This document shows, piece by piece, positions 34,004 through 45,321 of a stretch of DNA of 64,000 nucleotides. How positions within the stretch are numbered: position 1 is the stretch's first letter; each line of letters starts with the position of its first letter. The notes below the pieces were generated by a model. The model was given only the letters and a program-made list of their open reading frames with translations, was not told the origin of the DNA and ran no database searches. The stretch comes from Ectocarpus siliculosus (Eukaryota > Sar > Phaeophyceae > Ectocarpales > Ectocarpaceae), in contig FN648498.1 in NCBI GenBank assembly GCA_000310025.1, forward strand, positions 881,685 through 945,684. The letters run 5' to 3'. Position numbers and translations under genes: made by a program.

Positions 34004-34234
34004 TCAGTAGTCAAACTGTACGGCGGCGACAACATCAGAGAACCCTGACCGCCGCGCACAAGGCAAGGAATCCCAGAACGTGTCCGGCAAAACGATAGGG
34101 GACTCCAAAGATAGAAAATGTATACCCGCCACACACACACTTTCCGACAGCTGTTCACGAGCCCAGTCAGCATGCGAGAAAGTGTGTACACAGTCGCGGA
34201 GGTGGGCTTCCTCAGCGGCCGTGGGCAGCACCAC
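34004..34234 (-). pseudogene. Segment between the gypsy linker and the integrase
   Basis: Encodes EEAHLRDCVHTFSHADWA and VCVAGIHFLSLESPIVLPD in one frame. It lies where the integrase N-terminal region is expected. The HHCC zinc-binding pattern is not clearly visible, so the assignment rests on position. Confidence 0.35.
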
Positions 34235-34261
34235 GGGAGGCTCGGGGCTAGTAGCCGCAGG

Positions 34262-35030
34262 CTACAGCACTGGCGGCGCGGGCTCCGCGGGCGGCGGTTG
34301 CGCCGGCGTTGCATCAGGAGGCGCGTGTGGCGGCGGTGACGAAGCACGCGCGGCTGGCGGCGGGGGCGGCGACTCGGCTAACGCCGCAGAAGGCAACGAG
34401 CCAGAAGTAGGGCGGCCCGCCGCTCGCGTCGACCGCGCAGCACCGCTCGACCCAGCCGGCGTCCGAGGAGACCGCGACGTTCCGGGCACAAGAACGGCCC
34501 GTGGTTGTTTCGGAAAACGATTGGGACGGTTTGGAGCCATGCCAGAGGCCGAGTTCGTTCTCGCCCGAGTACGAGAAGAAATCAGAGGGGAGCGCGAAAG
34601 CGAAAGGGCAGCTGCGGAGTTTCCGACGGTGGACGAGGGAGCGACGTCTGGCCCCGGAGGAACGGAAGCCGGAGGAGATCCAGCGGGCACAGAACTCATG
34701 GGGACTGCACCACTAACGACAGCGAAAACACCAGCGGGTAAAAGGACCGACGGGCCAACAACGGGAGAGGGCTCCGGGGCCGGCATAACCATTAGCGGCC
34801 CAAAACGGCGCAAGTCCCCAAAGTCAGCCTCCGTCAAAGGCGCGTCTGGCAAACGCGTCTCGTCGCTCGCCAGGGACAAGCCCACCCAAGCCGATGTTCG
34901 GCGTCGAACTAGAGTGATAGCTCCGCCCGCCCGCACGAATGAGATACGCGCCCGCGGCGTCATGGACTTCAATACTGGTGTCACGTGTCTGTCCGCGTCG
35001 GTTGCCGACAAAGGCAACCGCGAACGAAAA
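34262..35030 (-). pseudogene. Proline/serine-rich linker downstream of gypsy RNase H
   Basis: The minus frame starts PLSATDADRHV and becomes Pro/Ala/Ser-rich (SPPPPPAARASSPPPHAPP). A neighbouring frame in the middle carries GAYLIRAGGRSYHSSS and IGLGGLVPGERRD, which reads better as polyprotein, so a pair of frameshifts is likely. A plus-strand ORF of 325 codons over the same bases (34080-35057) is the Gly/Ala/Arg-rich mirror of this and is not a gene. Confidence 0.5.
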
Positions 35031-35053
35031 TCCGCATTGGCGTTGGCAGTGGC

Positions 35054-35335
35054 TTAACGGTAGACAAGGGTGTAATTGAACGAGGAAAGGAACTCGAGCC
35101 AACTCTGTACGCGGGCGTTGTGTTCGCCCACCTTGACGATGCTCTTGTGGTCCGAATAAGTCAGAAAGTGTGCAGACCAAAGGTAACCCCGCAGACGTTT
35201 TATTGCCCACACGATACTTCCGGCCTCCATGTCTAGCACGGTCCAAATGCGCTCGGCTCCGAGCGTGGCGCGGCTCGCAGACAGAATGGGGAGTACGGAA
35301 CCATCGGCCTGTTCGTGTTCGAGGGCTAAAACCAT
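35054..35335 (-). pseudogene. RNase H domain of the gypsy element
   Basis: Encodes ASRATLGAERIWTVLDMEA, then SIVWAIKRLRGYLWSAHFLT, YSDHKSI and NARVQSWLEFLSSFNYTLVY. This is the usual order of the retroviral-type RNase H in Ty3/gypsy elements: the D-x-E-A segment, the V-W-A-I-x-R-L-R helix, the D-H-K motif, then R-x-x-R/W-x-x-x-L. It is N-terminally out of frame with the reverse transcriptase. Confidence 0.75.
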
Positions 35336-35609
35336 CTACACATGCGTCACAGCAAAGCCTGAGAGGGCGGCTGCCATCCGCGACGTCCGAATCCGGAAAA
35401 GACAAATCCGGAGGCTCGGACAGTGTCAAGAGTGTCCACCATGTCTGGCGTACAGCAAAACTTTGTGTCCTTCCGTGGTTTAACACGCACGGCCAGACCC
35501 TTAATGAATTTGCGGTTGTACAACAGCCCACCCAGCAAGGAACGCAGCTGATTGACGTTGGTTGGCAGCGGCATTATTTGTGAGGGCTTCGACCTTGTCG
35601 GCACGAGGG

Positions 35610-36239
35610 CTAACACCCGGAGGGGAGATGGTGTGACCCAAATAAACAGCCTCCTAACGCCGATGCGACTCTTCGAAAGGAGAAAGCTTGAGGTTGTACT
35701 TTCGCAAACGCACCACATATATTGGCGACATGGTGGACAGTATCAGCGTCAATCACAATCACATCGTCTAGGTACGTAAGCACGTGGTCCAGACCTTTGA
35801 GGACTTCGTTGATGACCATGATGAACCACGACGGTGCAACGGAACTTCCCTGAGGCATCCTGAGCCACTCGAAAAGTTGGGTGGGCGTACAAAACGCCGT
35901 AAGCTGGACCGTGTCCTCCTCTACGGTGATTTGGTGGAAAGCGGAGTCCAGATCCGAAATTGAAAACACCTTGCCCTTGTGCAGGGAATCGATGATATGA
36001 TCAACGCGCGGCTGCGGTTGTTGCCCAAGATTGCACAATTGGTTAAGCTTTTTGTAGTTCACGGTCAAACGGAGATTGCCGTCCTTGTTAAAGATGACAA
36101 CCTCCCACAGCGATTGCGAATGCTGAATATGACCAGCAGCAAGGTGTTGATCGAGAATGGCATCGACCTTTTTCTCCACCAAAGGGTTAACCCTATAGGG
36201 ACGCGAGGCCAGCCGTGTCGCGTCAAGGGGCACTCCCAA
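35610..36239 (-). pseudogene. Reverse transcriptase of the gypsy element
   Basis: A 209-codon frame covers fingers and palm: SLWEVVIFNKDGNLRLTVNY (compare S-P-W-x-x-P-V), FSISDLDSAFHQI (motif A, catalytic Asp at about residue 96), LRMPQGSSVAPSWFIMVIN (motif B) and LTYLDDVIV (motif C; YLDD in place of the commoner YVDD/YIDD, residues 156-159). It then shifts frame; the thumb continues at about 35600-35480 with QLRSLLGGLLYNRKFIKG. The palm residues needed for catalysis are present, but frame breaks make the copy non-functional. Confidence 0.85.
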
Positions 36240-37249
36240 AACGAAACGGTTTCACGGAACAAAAGCCGAAATCGGATGACAACGAACACACATCCGAAAA
36301 GTTACACAGCACGTCCGCCAAGCTGTTATTGGCTTCCGGGCTCCAACCCGAGTAATGTAAATCGAAAGTGACATCCCGCAAATGTTGCAGGCAAGCGTTT
36401 CCACAAATCGCGAAAACTGTCTCGCTGCGCGTCCGAAGGCGCTCCAACAATTCCGGCGGCGGCGGCGGTTTCGGCGGCAGTGAGGCCGCGGGAGAGTCCG
36501 AGATCTCCGGATCCGCAACCGAGATGTTGGAATGCAAAGAATTCGCGCGGGACAGCGACCCAGGCTAAGAATGGGCTGGCGGCGCAGGGTCACCCGACCC
36601 AACGCCCGCAGCCGTCCGCTACGTAGGGTGAACCGACGCGAGCGGAATCTGCACAAGTGGAGCCGTCGCCACTCCGAGGATCCAACTCGGCGCATCCGGT
36701 CAAATAGATGTGTTGAGGCCCGTCCGAAACAAACGCGTCCGACGCCGAAAGGTCGCCGTGTTGCGGGAAAAACGTGACCAAATAATTGCCGGTGAGAGCA
36801 GGAGTACCAGAGTTGCGAACGAGGTTCACCCTCGTCAAAGTGGGCTTATCGGATAGGGAGACACTCTTCCTGCCGGCGTACCGCAGGAAGTAAGATGCCC
36901 AGGGGGTGGAGGGTCCAGCGACATCCGCGCAAGCTCCCGCCGCAAATTCCGACGACAGAGAATGTTTCTCGGTAATGCGTCCACTCGAAGACTGCGCGGG
37001 CAAAAGTAGTGGACAAACGAGAGTTTAGAACGCGTCCAATTATCACGTCCAAGAAGGAGGGCGTGACCCGTGGCGGCGACGTATGCCCGTACCGCTAATG
37101 AGGCGGTGGCGCTATCACCGAAAAAAACTGAACGGACAGCCGCCCAGAGGAGGTGGTTTCATGGGCGGAGCCAGAGCCGAAACCACCCCACTGCCGAACG
37201 GGCACCGAACGACGACTGTGGACAGACGCAGATCCTGACGCCTCCATGT

Positions 37250-37315
37250 CTTCAAGAAAAGCATCGCTCATGAAAGACGACTGTGAGCCCGAGTCCAAAA
37301 GGGCTACACCAAGAC
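37250..37315 (-). pseudogene. Aspartic protease active-site segment of the gypsy element
   Basis: Minus-strand GVALLDSGSQSSFMSDAFLE. The A-L-L-D-S-G-S motif with a following hydrophobic helix is the retropepsin active site. The frame upstream (VGCDTSTTRVRVH, about 37370) is shifted relative to it. Confidence 0.65.
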
Positions 37316-38173
37316 GCTGTGCACACCACTATGCACACGGACACGCGTCGTAGAGGTATCGCAACCCACTGAAACGTCACCCCTCACCAAATCTGGGCCG
37401 TGTTCCGCCAACAGCGGCGGTGGGGAAGCGGCGGCTTCGCGAAAAGCGGCAAAAGCAATGTGCAGTGCCTGCTTCGAGTGGTCCGCGGGTGTGTTCGCTG
37501 GCACGTCCAACGGGCCATGTGCGTCCTCGGAGGAAGAATCATCGGCTGGAGATTCGTCACCCGGGGGCTCAATTTCGTGGATTGTGGGACACATGGGGGC
37601 AGGTAGCGGCGAGTGTTCAGGGCGCCAAGGCTCGTCGTGTTCGACCGGGCGCACACGCAGAAGCGTGCGCGTCACAACGAGCGCAGAGGTTCTGACCAGG
37701 CCATTGGGAGTGCGATGCCGCACGCAGATCGAAGTCATTATCACCAATCAATGCCCCACAACCCGTCATAAGGACTAGCCTCCGCACTCTGTCTGTCTCT
37801 TGTAGCCAACAAGCGTTTGCGCGCGTCAGTATTTTGGGCGAATTTTGCATACAACAGCGAAACGACAACGTCCTCACGTCTAAGATCCCATAATGCGTGG
37901 TCAAAACCGCGCACCCGGAGACCAAGGGGCTTGCTTGTGTTCTCTCGGGTCGGAGGTAGTCATGATTTTGTCATAGGCGACATCATGGCCGAAAATGCGG
38001 GCGTTTTCCCGCCATCATGACCTGTTCACCACACACGTACCGAATGCCGTGGACCGAGAACGCACAGGGCGTCCGGCAGGACAAAAAGGACGGCCGTTTC
38101 CAAAAGAGGAAAACCTCATCGTTGTTATACTCCTGACTTCCGTCAGAAACACGGGCCTTCCGCGCGGGTGCGC

Positions 38174-38812
38174 TCACCTTCCCCTAAGAAATCTCGTCAA
38201 GCGAAACGGCACCGGCAGCCGGCAGGACAATCTGGGTGCCACCCAAAGGTGGGCTGGATTGTGGGTTTCGAGGAGAGGCAGGCAAAAACGATGAATCAGC
38301 CGCAGAAGCGTGCGAAACCAAGCGGTCTTCACGGGTGTTTTTTCGCGCAAAACGTTAGCGTAGGCGCATTCATAAAAAGTGGCCTTCGTCGCGGGTGCGC
38401 GAAGAACATGGCCAGCGGCCGCGGGAGGCTCGCGACCGCTATTTCGTGACAAAGAACATGAACCTTCCGATTTGGGGAAACCGTGACTTGCGCTCGGCAA
38501 TGGCGGTGCAGCCAGCACCGTGCGACGTTGATAATCCACAGAGGAACTTCGCGAAGGGTCTGGAGGGGACGCGATGGGTACGAGCGCACTCGAACCACCG
38601 CGGCGGGCTTGAGGCTGTCCCGAAGGTCCCTGAGCTCCGGCGTGGTTGACGAGACCACCTGGAGACGGCGAAACGGTGGGAGGCGCAGAAGCCATGCCTC
38701 CAGGGGGCGTAGACATCGGGGCGAGCGTCGGTGAGACACCCGAGGTCTTGTCGGCCCCGCGCCCACGCCACAAGGCTGTATTCGGCGCCGACGAGTCACG
38801 ACGGTCGCCCAA
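38174..38812 (-). pseudogene. Open frame between gag and protease of the gypsy element
   Basis: A 212-codon minus-strand frame, Pro/Ser/Gly-rich in its first half (MSTPPGGMASAPPTVSPSPG). No domain is recognised. Several competing frames overlap it, so it may be polyprotein linker or a fortuitous frame. Confidence 0.3.
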
Positions 38813-39088
38813 AACAGGCCGTTATGAGGCGTGAGGCGACATCTGAGATATAAAAGGTTGGGAAACTAACATCTAGGCGAACCCAAAGGCGTCCGTTCGA
38901 TACGATCATCCTGAGAACCATGTAGTAGTACAGCGCACACCCGGTGCTGCTGACGGCGATTTTCAGAAGGCCGTCACCTGCGGGTGAGTTGCCACGCGGG
39001 TGCGGGGTTCCGGAACCCCAGGCGTGCGGGGCTCCTGTGACAGCGATGGGCACCGGGGCTGCGGCGGCGACTGCGGCGGGCGCCGGAG

Positions 39089-39106
39089 ATGGGTGTGTGT
39101 GTGTGT
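39089..39106 (+). repeat. (GT)n microsatellite
   Basis: A short GTGTGTGTGTGTG run within the retroelement, absent from any recognisable coding frame. Confidence 0.8.
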
Positions 39107-39308
39107 TTGAGTTATGTTTCCCAGAGGGGCGGATTTCGCCCTCCTCTGAGTGTGGCCGCTGCTCTTACCTGGGCCATTTCGATCGTTCGCGCGCGGGAGG
39201 TGAGACTTCATGCGGTTTTGCCAACATTGAAAGACCTGAACGTTATCAGCATGCGAAGCAAGGGCCGGGTTTAAAAGGCCGGTGTAATTGGTGAAATCAT
39301 ACGGGCAA

Positions 39309-39349
39309 GTTTCAGGCTGTGGCCCTCCTGCCCGCAGTTGAGACATTGT
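39309..39349 (-). pseudogene. CCHC zinc knuckle of gypsy gag, broken by a one-base deletion
   Basis: Minus strand reads QCLNCGQEGHS and then runs into LKLAR. Shifting by one base after HS restores ETCPYDF, which would supply the last Cys of C-x2-C-x4-H-x4-C. Eleven bases, rather than twelve, separate the His codon from TGC. Confidence 0.7.
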
Positions 39350-39599
39350 CCAGAAAATTGCCGCAAGGCGTGAGCAGCCTACGGTATGCCGAGGGCCCCG
39401 ACTTGTCCTTGGTCTCCAGAAAACGCTTCACCTGAGAAAACGAGGAATCCACCAAGTCGCGGGTTGCGGCATTGGCGCCTTGAGGGTTCGAAATGGGCAT
39501 GAGGGCACGCTTGCGGAAAGGGGCATATCATCCGGCCACCCATGTGGGTGACGTGAAGGTCTGCTAGCCAGAGGGATCAGCAGCCGAAATGATTTTCTT

Positions 39600-40386
39600 T
39601 CAGCGAGCACACTCTCGGCCGAACGAACGAAAGCAGAGAATTCTACCGGGGGAAACGAAACAAACCGTATACAATTCCTTCACTTTGAGCTTGCTGTATC
39701 CTTTACGCGCTCTGAGAGCGTACGCCTCTGCGGCGGCAACGGCGGTCGCGTCCAGCTGTGCCTGCGCTGTGCGTGCACCGGCAGACGACAGGCGCAAGGC
39801 CCGGTCGTCAGCGGAATCGCTTGCGGCCGCCTGTATGACCGGCAGCGGTGGCCTCGCTACCGACATTGCGATAGCCGAGACCTGTGGTTCCTGTGGCAGA
39901 ACACGTTGTGGGGGCGTCGGTACCGCCCCGGGAGCCGGTGTCGGCTCCGTTTTCACAACGGAGGTGGGGGGCGGTGCCTCCGTTTTCACGCTCGCAAGGG
40001 GTGTGTGCGTTGGCAAATCAGCGGCTACCGGTGGCTGCTCCGTCTTTACCAACGGCACCGACTGTGACAGCACCAGCGGTGGTACCGGCGGCGGCGACAT
40101 CGGCTGTGTCGGCACCAGCGGCGGCGGTACCTGCTGTGGCGGCACCGGCGGCTGGGGCGCCGGCTGCTGTGGCACTGGCGGCTGCGTCGGTACCAGCGGC
40201 GTCGGTACCGACTGTGGTGGCACCAGCTGCGTCGGCACCGGCTGCGTCGGCACCGGCGACGGCGGTATCGGTGGCGGCGGTACCGGCGGCGGCGATACCG
40301 ACGATGGCAGTCTCGACGACGGTACGTCGAAAACCGCTGGGGATCCTCGACACAGACATGCGTTGGAATCTATGGCTGTGGTGCAC
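39600..40386 (-). pseudogene. Gag-like proline-rich segment
   Basis: The minus frame is open through 40253 with many P-V-P-T-Q and P-P-V-P units, followed by three VKTE repeats (LVKTEQPP, SVKTEAPP, VVKTEPTP), then AQLDATAVAAAEAYALRARK and a stop at 39600. It lies upstream of the zinc knuckle, so a gag N-terminal role fits. The plus strand has a Gly/Cys-rich mirror ORF (39589-40416), which I regard as the shadow. Confidence 0.5.
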
Positions 40387-40389
40387 GTT

Positions 40390-41919
40390 TTAACTCAGGC
40401 TCGGGATGGTCAATGACAGGTTGATTCTCGTTGAACGGCGACGCAACGATGTGAGGCGGCAAAGTACTACTGCTGTAGGCGGCGGCATTTTGGCATCGGT
40501 GTGTGAGCGGAAGCAACGGTGATCGGGTACTGCGGCAGCGTCATCGGCCACGGCTGCCTCCCAGGACCCATGAACGACGGTTGCAACGGGTACGGGTTTC
40601 CAAGCGAATCTGCAGCCCACGGCTGCTGAAAAAACGGAATGCTGTGTCCTGCTACACCATACTGTACTTGCCTGCGTTCCGACGGGCCGTACTAGGAGAC
40701 ATCAGAGTGAGTGCCGCGGCGGGTAGAGGCCTTCCCGCCGCCGGCATCCCTGTGGTCGCCCGTGAGCACGAGGACAGTGGTTCGAACCGGTGGATGCGGA
40801 AGTGGAGATTCATCCAGAAGCGTCCGAAGACGGGAAGACCTCCACCTTGGGAACGGTGACCCCCCGAACCTGTCCCCCGGCGTCCAGAAGTGTCCACGTG
40901 GATGGACGCATCCGCCGCCCGCACCTCACGCAGAACGGCCATAAGCCGCTCAAGCCGCCTATGCGTCGAGCAGTCTTTCTCCATTTTCTTTCTGCGCCGA
41001 ACGAAGATCAGACGAGATCTTGATAGCCAAAGCGAGGCAGGCACTCTTTGCTTGGATCGACTCGAATGTGCTCTTGCCGACGGTGTGGGGAGGGTGTGCG
41101 GTGGGAACCGCACGAGCTGGATAGATAGGTGGCACCACCGCTGTTAGCCCTCTTTGCGGCGATCCTTGTCTTTGTTTCATTCGTGATAGGCTCTGGGCTC
41201 CTACATGGTGTACAAACATTGATTGTGCAGTTATTTTGTGTACTCCTTGGAGTCAACAACCCGCTGTATTTATCACAGGCAAGGACTGCTGTCTACTTCG
41301 ACCATAATAACCAGCGTGTGTGACGTGCTGGAGTTTTAGGGTTAGTTTTGGCCCCGCAGACTGTGCTGCAGTGAGTTCACTGTATTTACCATCGGGCCGA
41401 CGTTAGAAGCAGTCTTCCTTGTTGTACAATAGTCTGAGCGTGGAATTTTACTCGACCCAACTCAAATAAATGCGTTAGACAATTTTTTGCCTTTCTTGTA
41501 CGGGACGTGTAGTCTACTTAATTATTTCGCGGCGGCGAAGTTTTCTTTTCACCCTTTATCCTATTCACACGTACATTATGCTCTCCGTGGACACCCCAGG
41601 ACCTCGCCCTACCACAGTTTCTATGCGAAAAAATGTGTGTGTGTGCCCTGCCGGCGATATGCCCTCAAACTTCCGGAGACATTTATTTCTTCGTCCTTTT
41701 CAAGGTATAGTCTACAAGTCTAAAGAAAGTATCGGCGGCCGGGTTTCGCTGTCCCCCGGGAACACAAGGCACTTTTTTTTCGAGCGTGTTTTTTTTGTCT
41801 CTTTATTCAAGCCAGAACGGGGTCGACAACACAATATGATCGCGAAAGAGAGAAGAAGGTATACGGGCTCTAGACTATTTGTTGCTTACCTACTGGTTGT
41901 TGGCACAGCCAGTTTATTA
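40390..41919. other. Region between the gypsy element and the long inverted repeat
   Basis: A minus-strand frame at 40652-41113 (153 codons, with MEKDCSTHRRLERLMAVLRE) could be a further part of the retroelement gag. From 41120 on I see no gene. The expected 5' LTR and primer-binding site of the gypsy copy should lie here, but I found no matching partner at the other end. Confidence 0.35.
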
Positions 41920-42562
41920 TTGAGCAAAATCGGGTACACCCGGTCCAACCACGGCCGACCATAATCACTCGGGTACCACACTAGAAGATGCTGCTGCGAG
42001 CAACCACATGACACCATGCGACCGAATGACCGACGCCAGCCCCTATACCCGACCGACCTTGATCGTTTCTTCACCGTGTGCACCCGATCTTGTATTGTCT
42101 ACTCACCCCCTAGAGGGGTACCCGGTTTTTCTTTTCCTATTTACCCGAAATGGCTGGCTGTTCGGCCAAAACAAACCCTCCCACATAGCACACATGTCAG
42201 CAATGCCCTACCCTTGAATTCGGACTTTCCGAGGGCGGGCAGGGGCGGACCCACCGCCGGCGGTGGAATTCTCGCTTTGGTTGAACGGCAGTGAGTGGTG
42301 GTCGGTTCAAATGATCAAGAAGAGCTGGATGAGTCGCTCACCACGCGATCCGATACACACGAGACGTATGCCATCTAAACAATAGACATGATGGCATGCT
42401 CTTTGCCCCGTCTCTTTCTCATCGGCGACAAACGAGCGGCCAGCGGTGTGCGTCCGGCCCGTGATTTTGTGATGGGTTTTGGCCGAACAGCCCAGCCATT
42501 TTCGGGTATATAATAGGGTTAGGGGAATGGAAAATCGGACCCCAGGGGGTGAGTTGTTAATT

Positions 42563-42620
<58 letters not shown>

Positions 42621-42811
42621 CTTCACATTAAACTCGTGTCAGGTGACAATAATAGAAGATCGGGTGCACCCAGTGGAAAAACAGTCAAGGTCGGGTAGGG
42701 GTGGGCGTAGGCCAATCAGAGGGTGCCATGCGGTCGCTGCCAGCAGCGTCTTGGGGTACCCGATTATGGCCATGGTTGGACCGGGTGTACCCGATTTTGG
42801 CCACTGCTCAA
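41920..42811. mobile_element. Long inverted repeat (foldback element), arms 250-340 bp
   Basis: Left arm 41920-42172 and right arm 42474-42811 are reverse complements, with a spacer of about 300 bp. Landmarks shared by the two arms, each reversed: AAAATCGGGTACACCCGGTC, CAACCACGGCC, ACCTTGATCG/GACTGTTTTTC, GTGCACCCGATCTT and CCGAACAGCC. The outer tip TTGAGCA is shared by both. The right arm is longer because of a (TTG)19 tract and other indels. No transposase ORF. The type is a foldback or MITE-like element; the superfamily is unknown. Confidence 0.78.
42563..42620 (+). repeat. (TTG)19 microsatellite
   Basis: An uninterrupted run of about 19 TTG units in the right arm of the inverted repeat, missing from the left arm. 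Confidence 0.95.
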
Positions 42812-42819
42812 GAAATGAT

Positions 42820-43090
42820 GTCCCGCAGATCACGTCCGGCAAACATACATATATACCCCGATCACCAATGTCCCACAGGTCACCTCTCGAGGAAGCAAAC
42901 AACTCAGATCATCTTAGTCCCACAGATCACCTCGGTCAAACATACTCGGATCACCTGTCTATTTCCCGCAGATCAGCTCGGGAGCGAACAACTCACAGAT
43001 CACTACATTATCTAAGTCCCACAGATCACCTCGGCACTGAACTGTGCTGCTGCTGTACAGTAGCCCGCCCCACAGATCGCTTGCCAGGGG
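42820..43090 (+). repeat. Degenerate interspersed 17-bp repeat, six copies
   Basis: Variants of TCCCACAGATCACCTCGG occur near 42822, 42868, 42922, 42965, 43018 and 43069, spaced about 45-55 bp. The intervening bases are unlike each other, so the array is old or is a spaced motif. Confidence 0.7.
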
Positions 43091-43099
43091 GGGGTATCA

Positions 43100-45320
43100 C
43101 ACTCACTCACAGATCATGACCTACATATGCATATATTTCTACCAACCACAAGGGACGTACCGCCCGAAATGTATAGGGATGGATCTAATCTACATGTATG
43201 TATGCATACGTATGTATCCGATGTGTGAAAAAATACCGCCTGCCATATCCGGTCGCCCCGGTGGTCTATAATATATATACATAGCGGTACAGTATCCTCG
43301 AAAAGCGCTAATAGTCGCGAAGGTCGCGAGTAGTTCGAATCCCCATGGGGTGAAAAATAAAAAATTTACAAAATTTGCGGATGAAAGCGAAAGAGGCGGC
43401 GGCTGGATGAACTCTTCTCGTGAGAAAACAAAACAAAACAGCACGCACCGCAGGGGGAAGGTGGGGCACGAAAACAAATAAAAAGAAGCCCTGATGTTTA
43501 CCTGTGACGCCTGGATGGTGTGGTGGTGGGTGGTTGTACAGCAGTATAGTTGTACGAAAAAATACACCGAAAAGTACTCTACATAAAGTACTGTAGTATG
43601 TACACGTCTCACCACAAAAAATGGCGGGACTGCTGTCGTCGCCATAAAAATAAATAGGACGAAATTTGAACAAAAACAGCAACAACATGTCATGTATGTT
43701 GTGTGATGACCGCGTGCACCGCGAAACACAGATAATTTATTTAGTTGTGGCGACCGACTGATACCTTCACCGCATTGATTGACAGCATCAACTGCACACA
43801 TACGACCCTATGTAGACTATAGCCATGAAGAGCGGCCGGCGGAGCCACTTTTTTTCTCGCCGAAGCGAGCAGTACATGATCCATCATGCGCGCGTGCGTG
43901 TGTTATCGCACACCGTATACAACCGCCGCCGTGCCCGGCGGGTCGAAAGTGACTAAGATGACGTCGTTCTGTTGGTTCTTTTTTGCGCACCCCGCTGCCA
44001 TAACCCCGAGGGGTGCGGAACCACACCGTACGTATAGTATGCATTTCCACGTTCGTTCGGAGATGTGACTCAACGCATATACATAGTCTGTATTTCGCAT
44101 ATACATAGTCTGTATTTATATATGTACTCCCCAAACCCAAAAACAATTAATTAAATCCAACACCCCCATATATTTATTTGTTGTTCGTTGCGCCCCAACA
44201 TGTACCTGCCTGAGCGGATATAATGCGTCGACACCACCCTACTACTATGCACTACTACCTACCCTGGCACACGTACCAGTACAATATGTATGTATGCATG
44301 CATGCGTAAAAATATTTGGCGCCTTCCCAAGGGACACATCGATCACGCACCCACGCCGGGTCGGGCTCAAACTACATTAGGTAGGATGGATGAAAAAAAA
44401 CAAATGCGTGCGCAGAATCTCAAATTCCGCCTCCGAGACATTATTCTTGTTTACATTTGCTTAGGGTTAGTATGTATATGCTTTTGATTTCTTACCCGCA
44501 TTCCACAGCTAAATTCTACTTCTTCTAGTCATTTTTTTGCCGACATTTTCCCCTCCATATTATGTGAGAGCGTAGACCGGGGAGACCGGAAAACGTTTAC
44601 AACATTTTTACTCTCCGTGTGTGAAGACAACATCATCAACAACAACTTGCATCAACAACAATAAAATTTCGCCTCTCGAAGCAGACGTATGTAGTATTTA
44701 TGTATGACCAATCGTTGTCTCTCACGCGCGCGCGCTTTCGTCCCTTGCGCTCGATTTTCATCAATCAGTTCAATGATCAGGCGTATGACCGACCCTGAAC
44801 CTTTCTTTGCAGTACGTCATGCAAATGCAAATGCAATAAGCAGTCTATGCTGCTCTTTCTCGAGGAGTTACAATACTGCTGTTGGGTGCGCACATACATG
44901 TACATACAAACAGAAGCAGCAGTATCCAAGATCCGCTACTGCTTGTTGGGCAAGTGTACAGCAACGGCTTCTTCTATAATAGTAGCTAGATTTAGTCTCC
45001 CAAGCAATAAATCCAACAGGTCAACCATCGGACTTTCTATCAATTGCCCATGATGACGAAGTATGTTCGAGAAACAAACAGAGTCTCTCGCAATCTTTCA
45101 CTTCCGGCGTTGCACGTGAGTGAGCGAGTGATCGACGGATCGAAGACCTTACATTCATTGCAGCAGTGATGCGTGACTTAGTAAGTAGTTAGTTGCAGCG
45201 TGCTGCATGTCGGGGAGAACTCCTGTTCTTTAAATATATGTGAATAGCATGCGTTCAGAAGTAAAGGTGCTAGATTTAGGCGTTCGTTGTTCAGCGGGGC
45301 CGCCCTGGTAGCGCACAGGG
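43100..45320. other. AT-rich region without recognised genes
   Basis: Contains TATATATATACATA (43267-43281), A-rich stretches (43350-43700) and many GTATGTATGTATG-type runs. ORFs of 60-200 codons on the minus strand (43190-43801) are Phe/Cys-rich because of the T-rich complement and have no motif. Confidence 0.45.
44074..44117 (+). repeat. 22-bp tandem duplication
   Basis: CGCATATACATAGTCTGTAT plus TT, present twice in succession. Confidence 0.93.
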
Positions 45321-45321
45321 A

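Larger units (their letters stand above)
33496..40386 (-). mobile_element. Degenerate Ty3/gypsy LTR-retrotransposon
   Basis: Read on the minus strand from high to low coordinate: Pro-rich gag-like segment (about 40386-39600), zinc knuckle (39309-39349), protease active site (about 37250-37315), reverse transcriptase (36239-35700), RNase H (35335-35054), Pro-rich linker (about 35030-34260), integrase N-terminal-like segment (34234-34004) and a C-terminal integrase-like segment (33915-33496). This PR-RT-RH-IN order is that of Ty3/gypsy. The frame shifts many times and the integrase catalytic core is not found between 34004 and 33915, so the copy is dead. I could not match an LTR pair at the two ends, so the outer borders are approximate. 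Confidence 0.85.

Noticed and set aside
34080-35057. 325-codon plus-strand ORF, Gly/Ala/Arg-rich
   Set aside because: It lies opposite the Pro/Ser-rich linker of the minus-strand gypsy polyprotein; the GC-rich complement of Pro/Ser codons stays open and reads Gly/Ala/Arg. No independent support.
39589-40416. 275-codon plus-strand ORF with Gly-Thr-Gly and Cys repeats
   Set aside because: It mirrors the minus-strand P-V-P-T-Q/VKTE segment, which fits gag position and strand. The glycine repeats are the complement of proline codons.
43300-43370. tRNA-like T-loop (GTTCGAATCC)
   Set aside because: The five bases before the loop do not pair with those after it, and no acceptor or anticodon stem could be drawn.
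43190-43801. 203-codon minus-strand ORF rich in Phe, Cys and Leu
   Set aside because: Composition follows from the A-rich plus strand; no motif, no copy, overlapping frames equally open.
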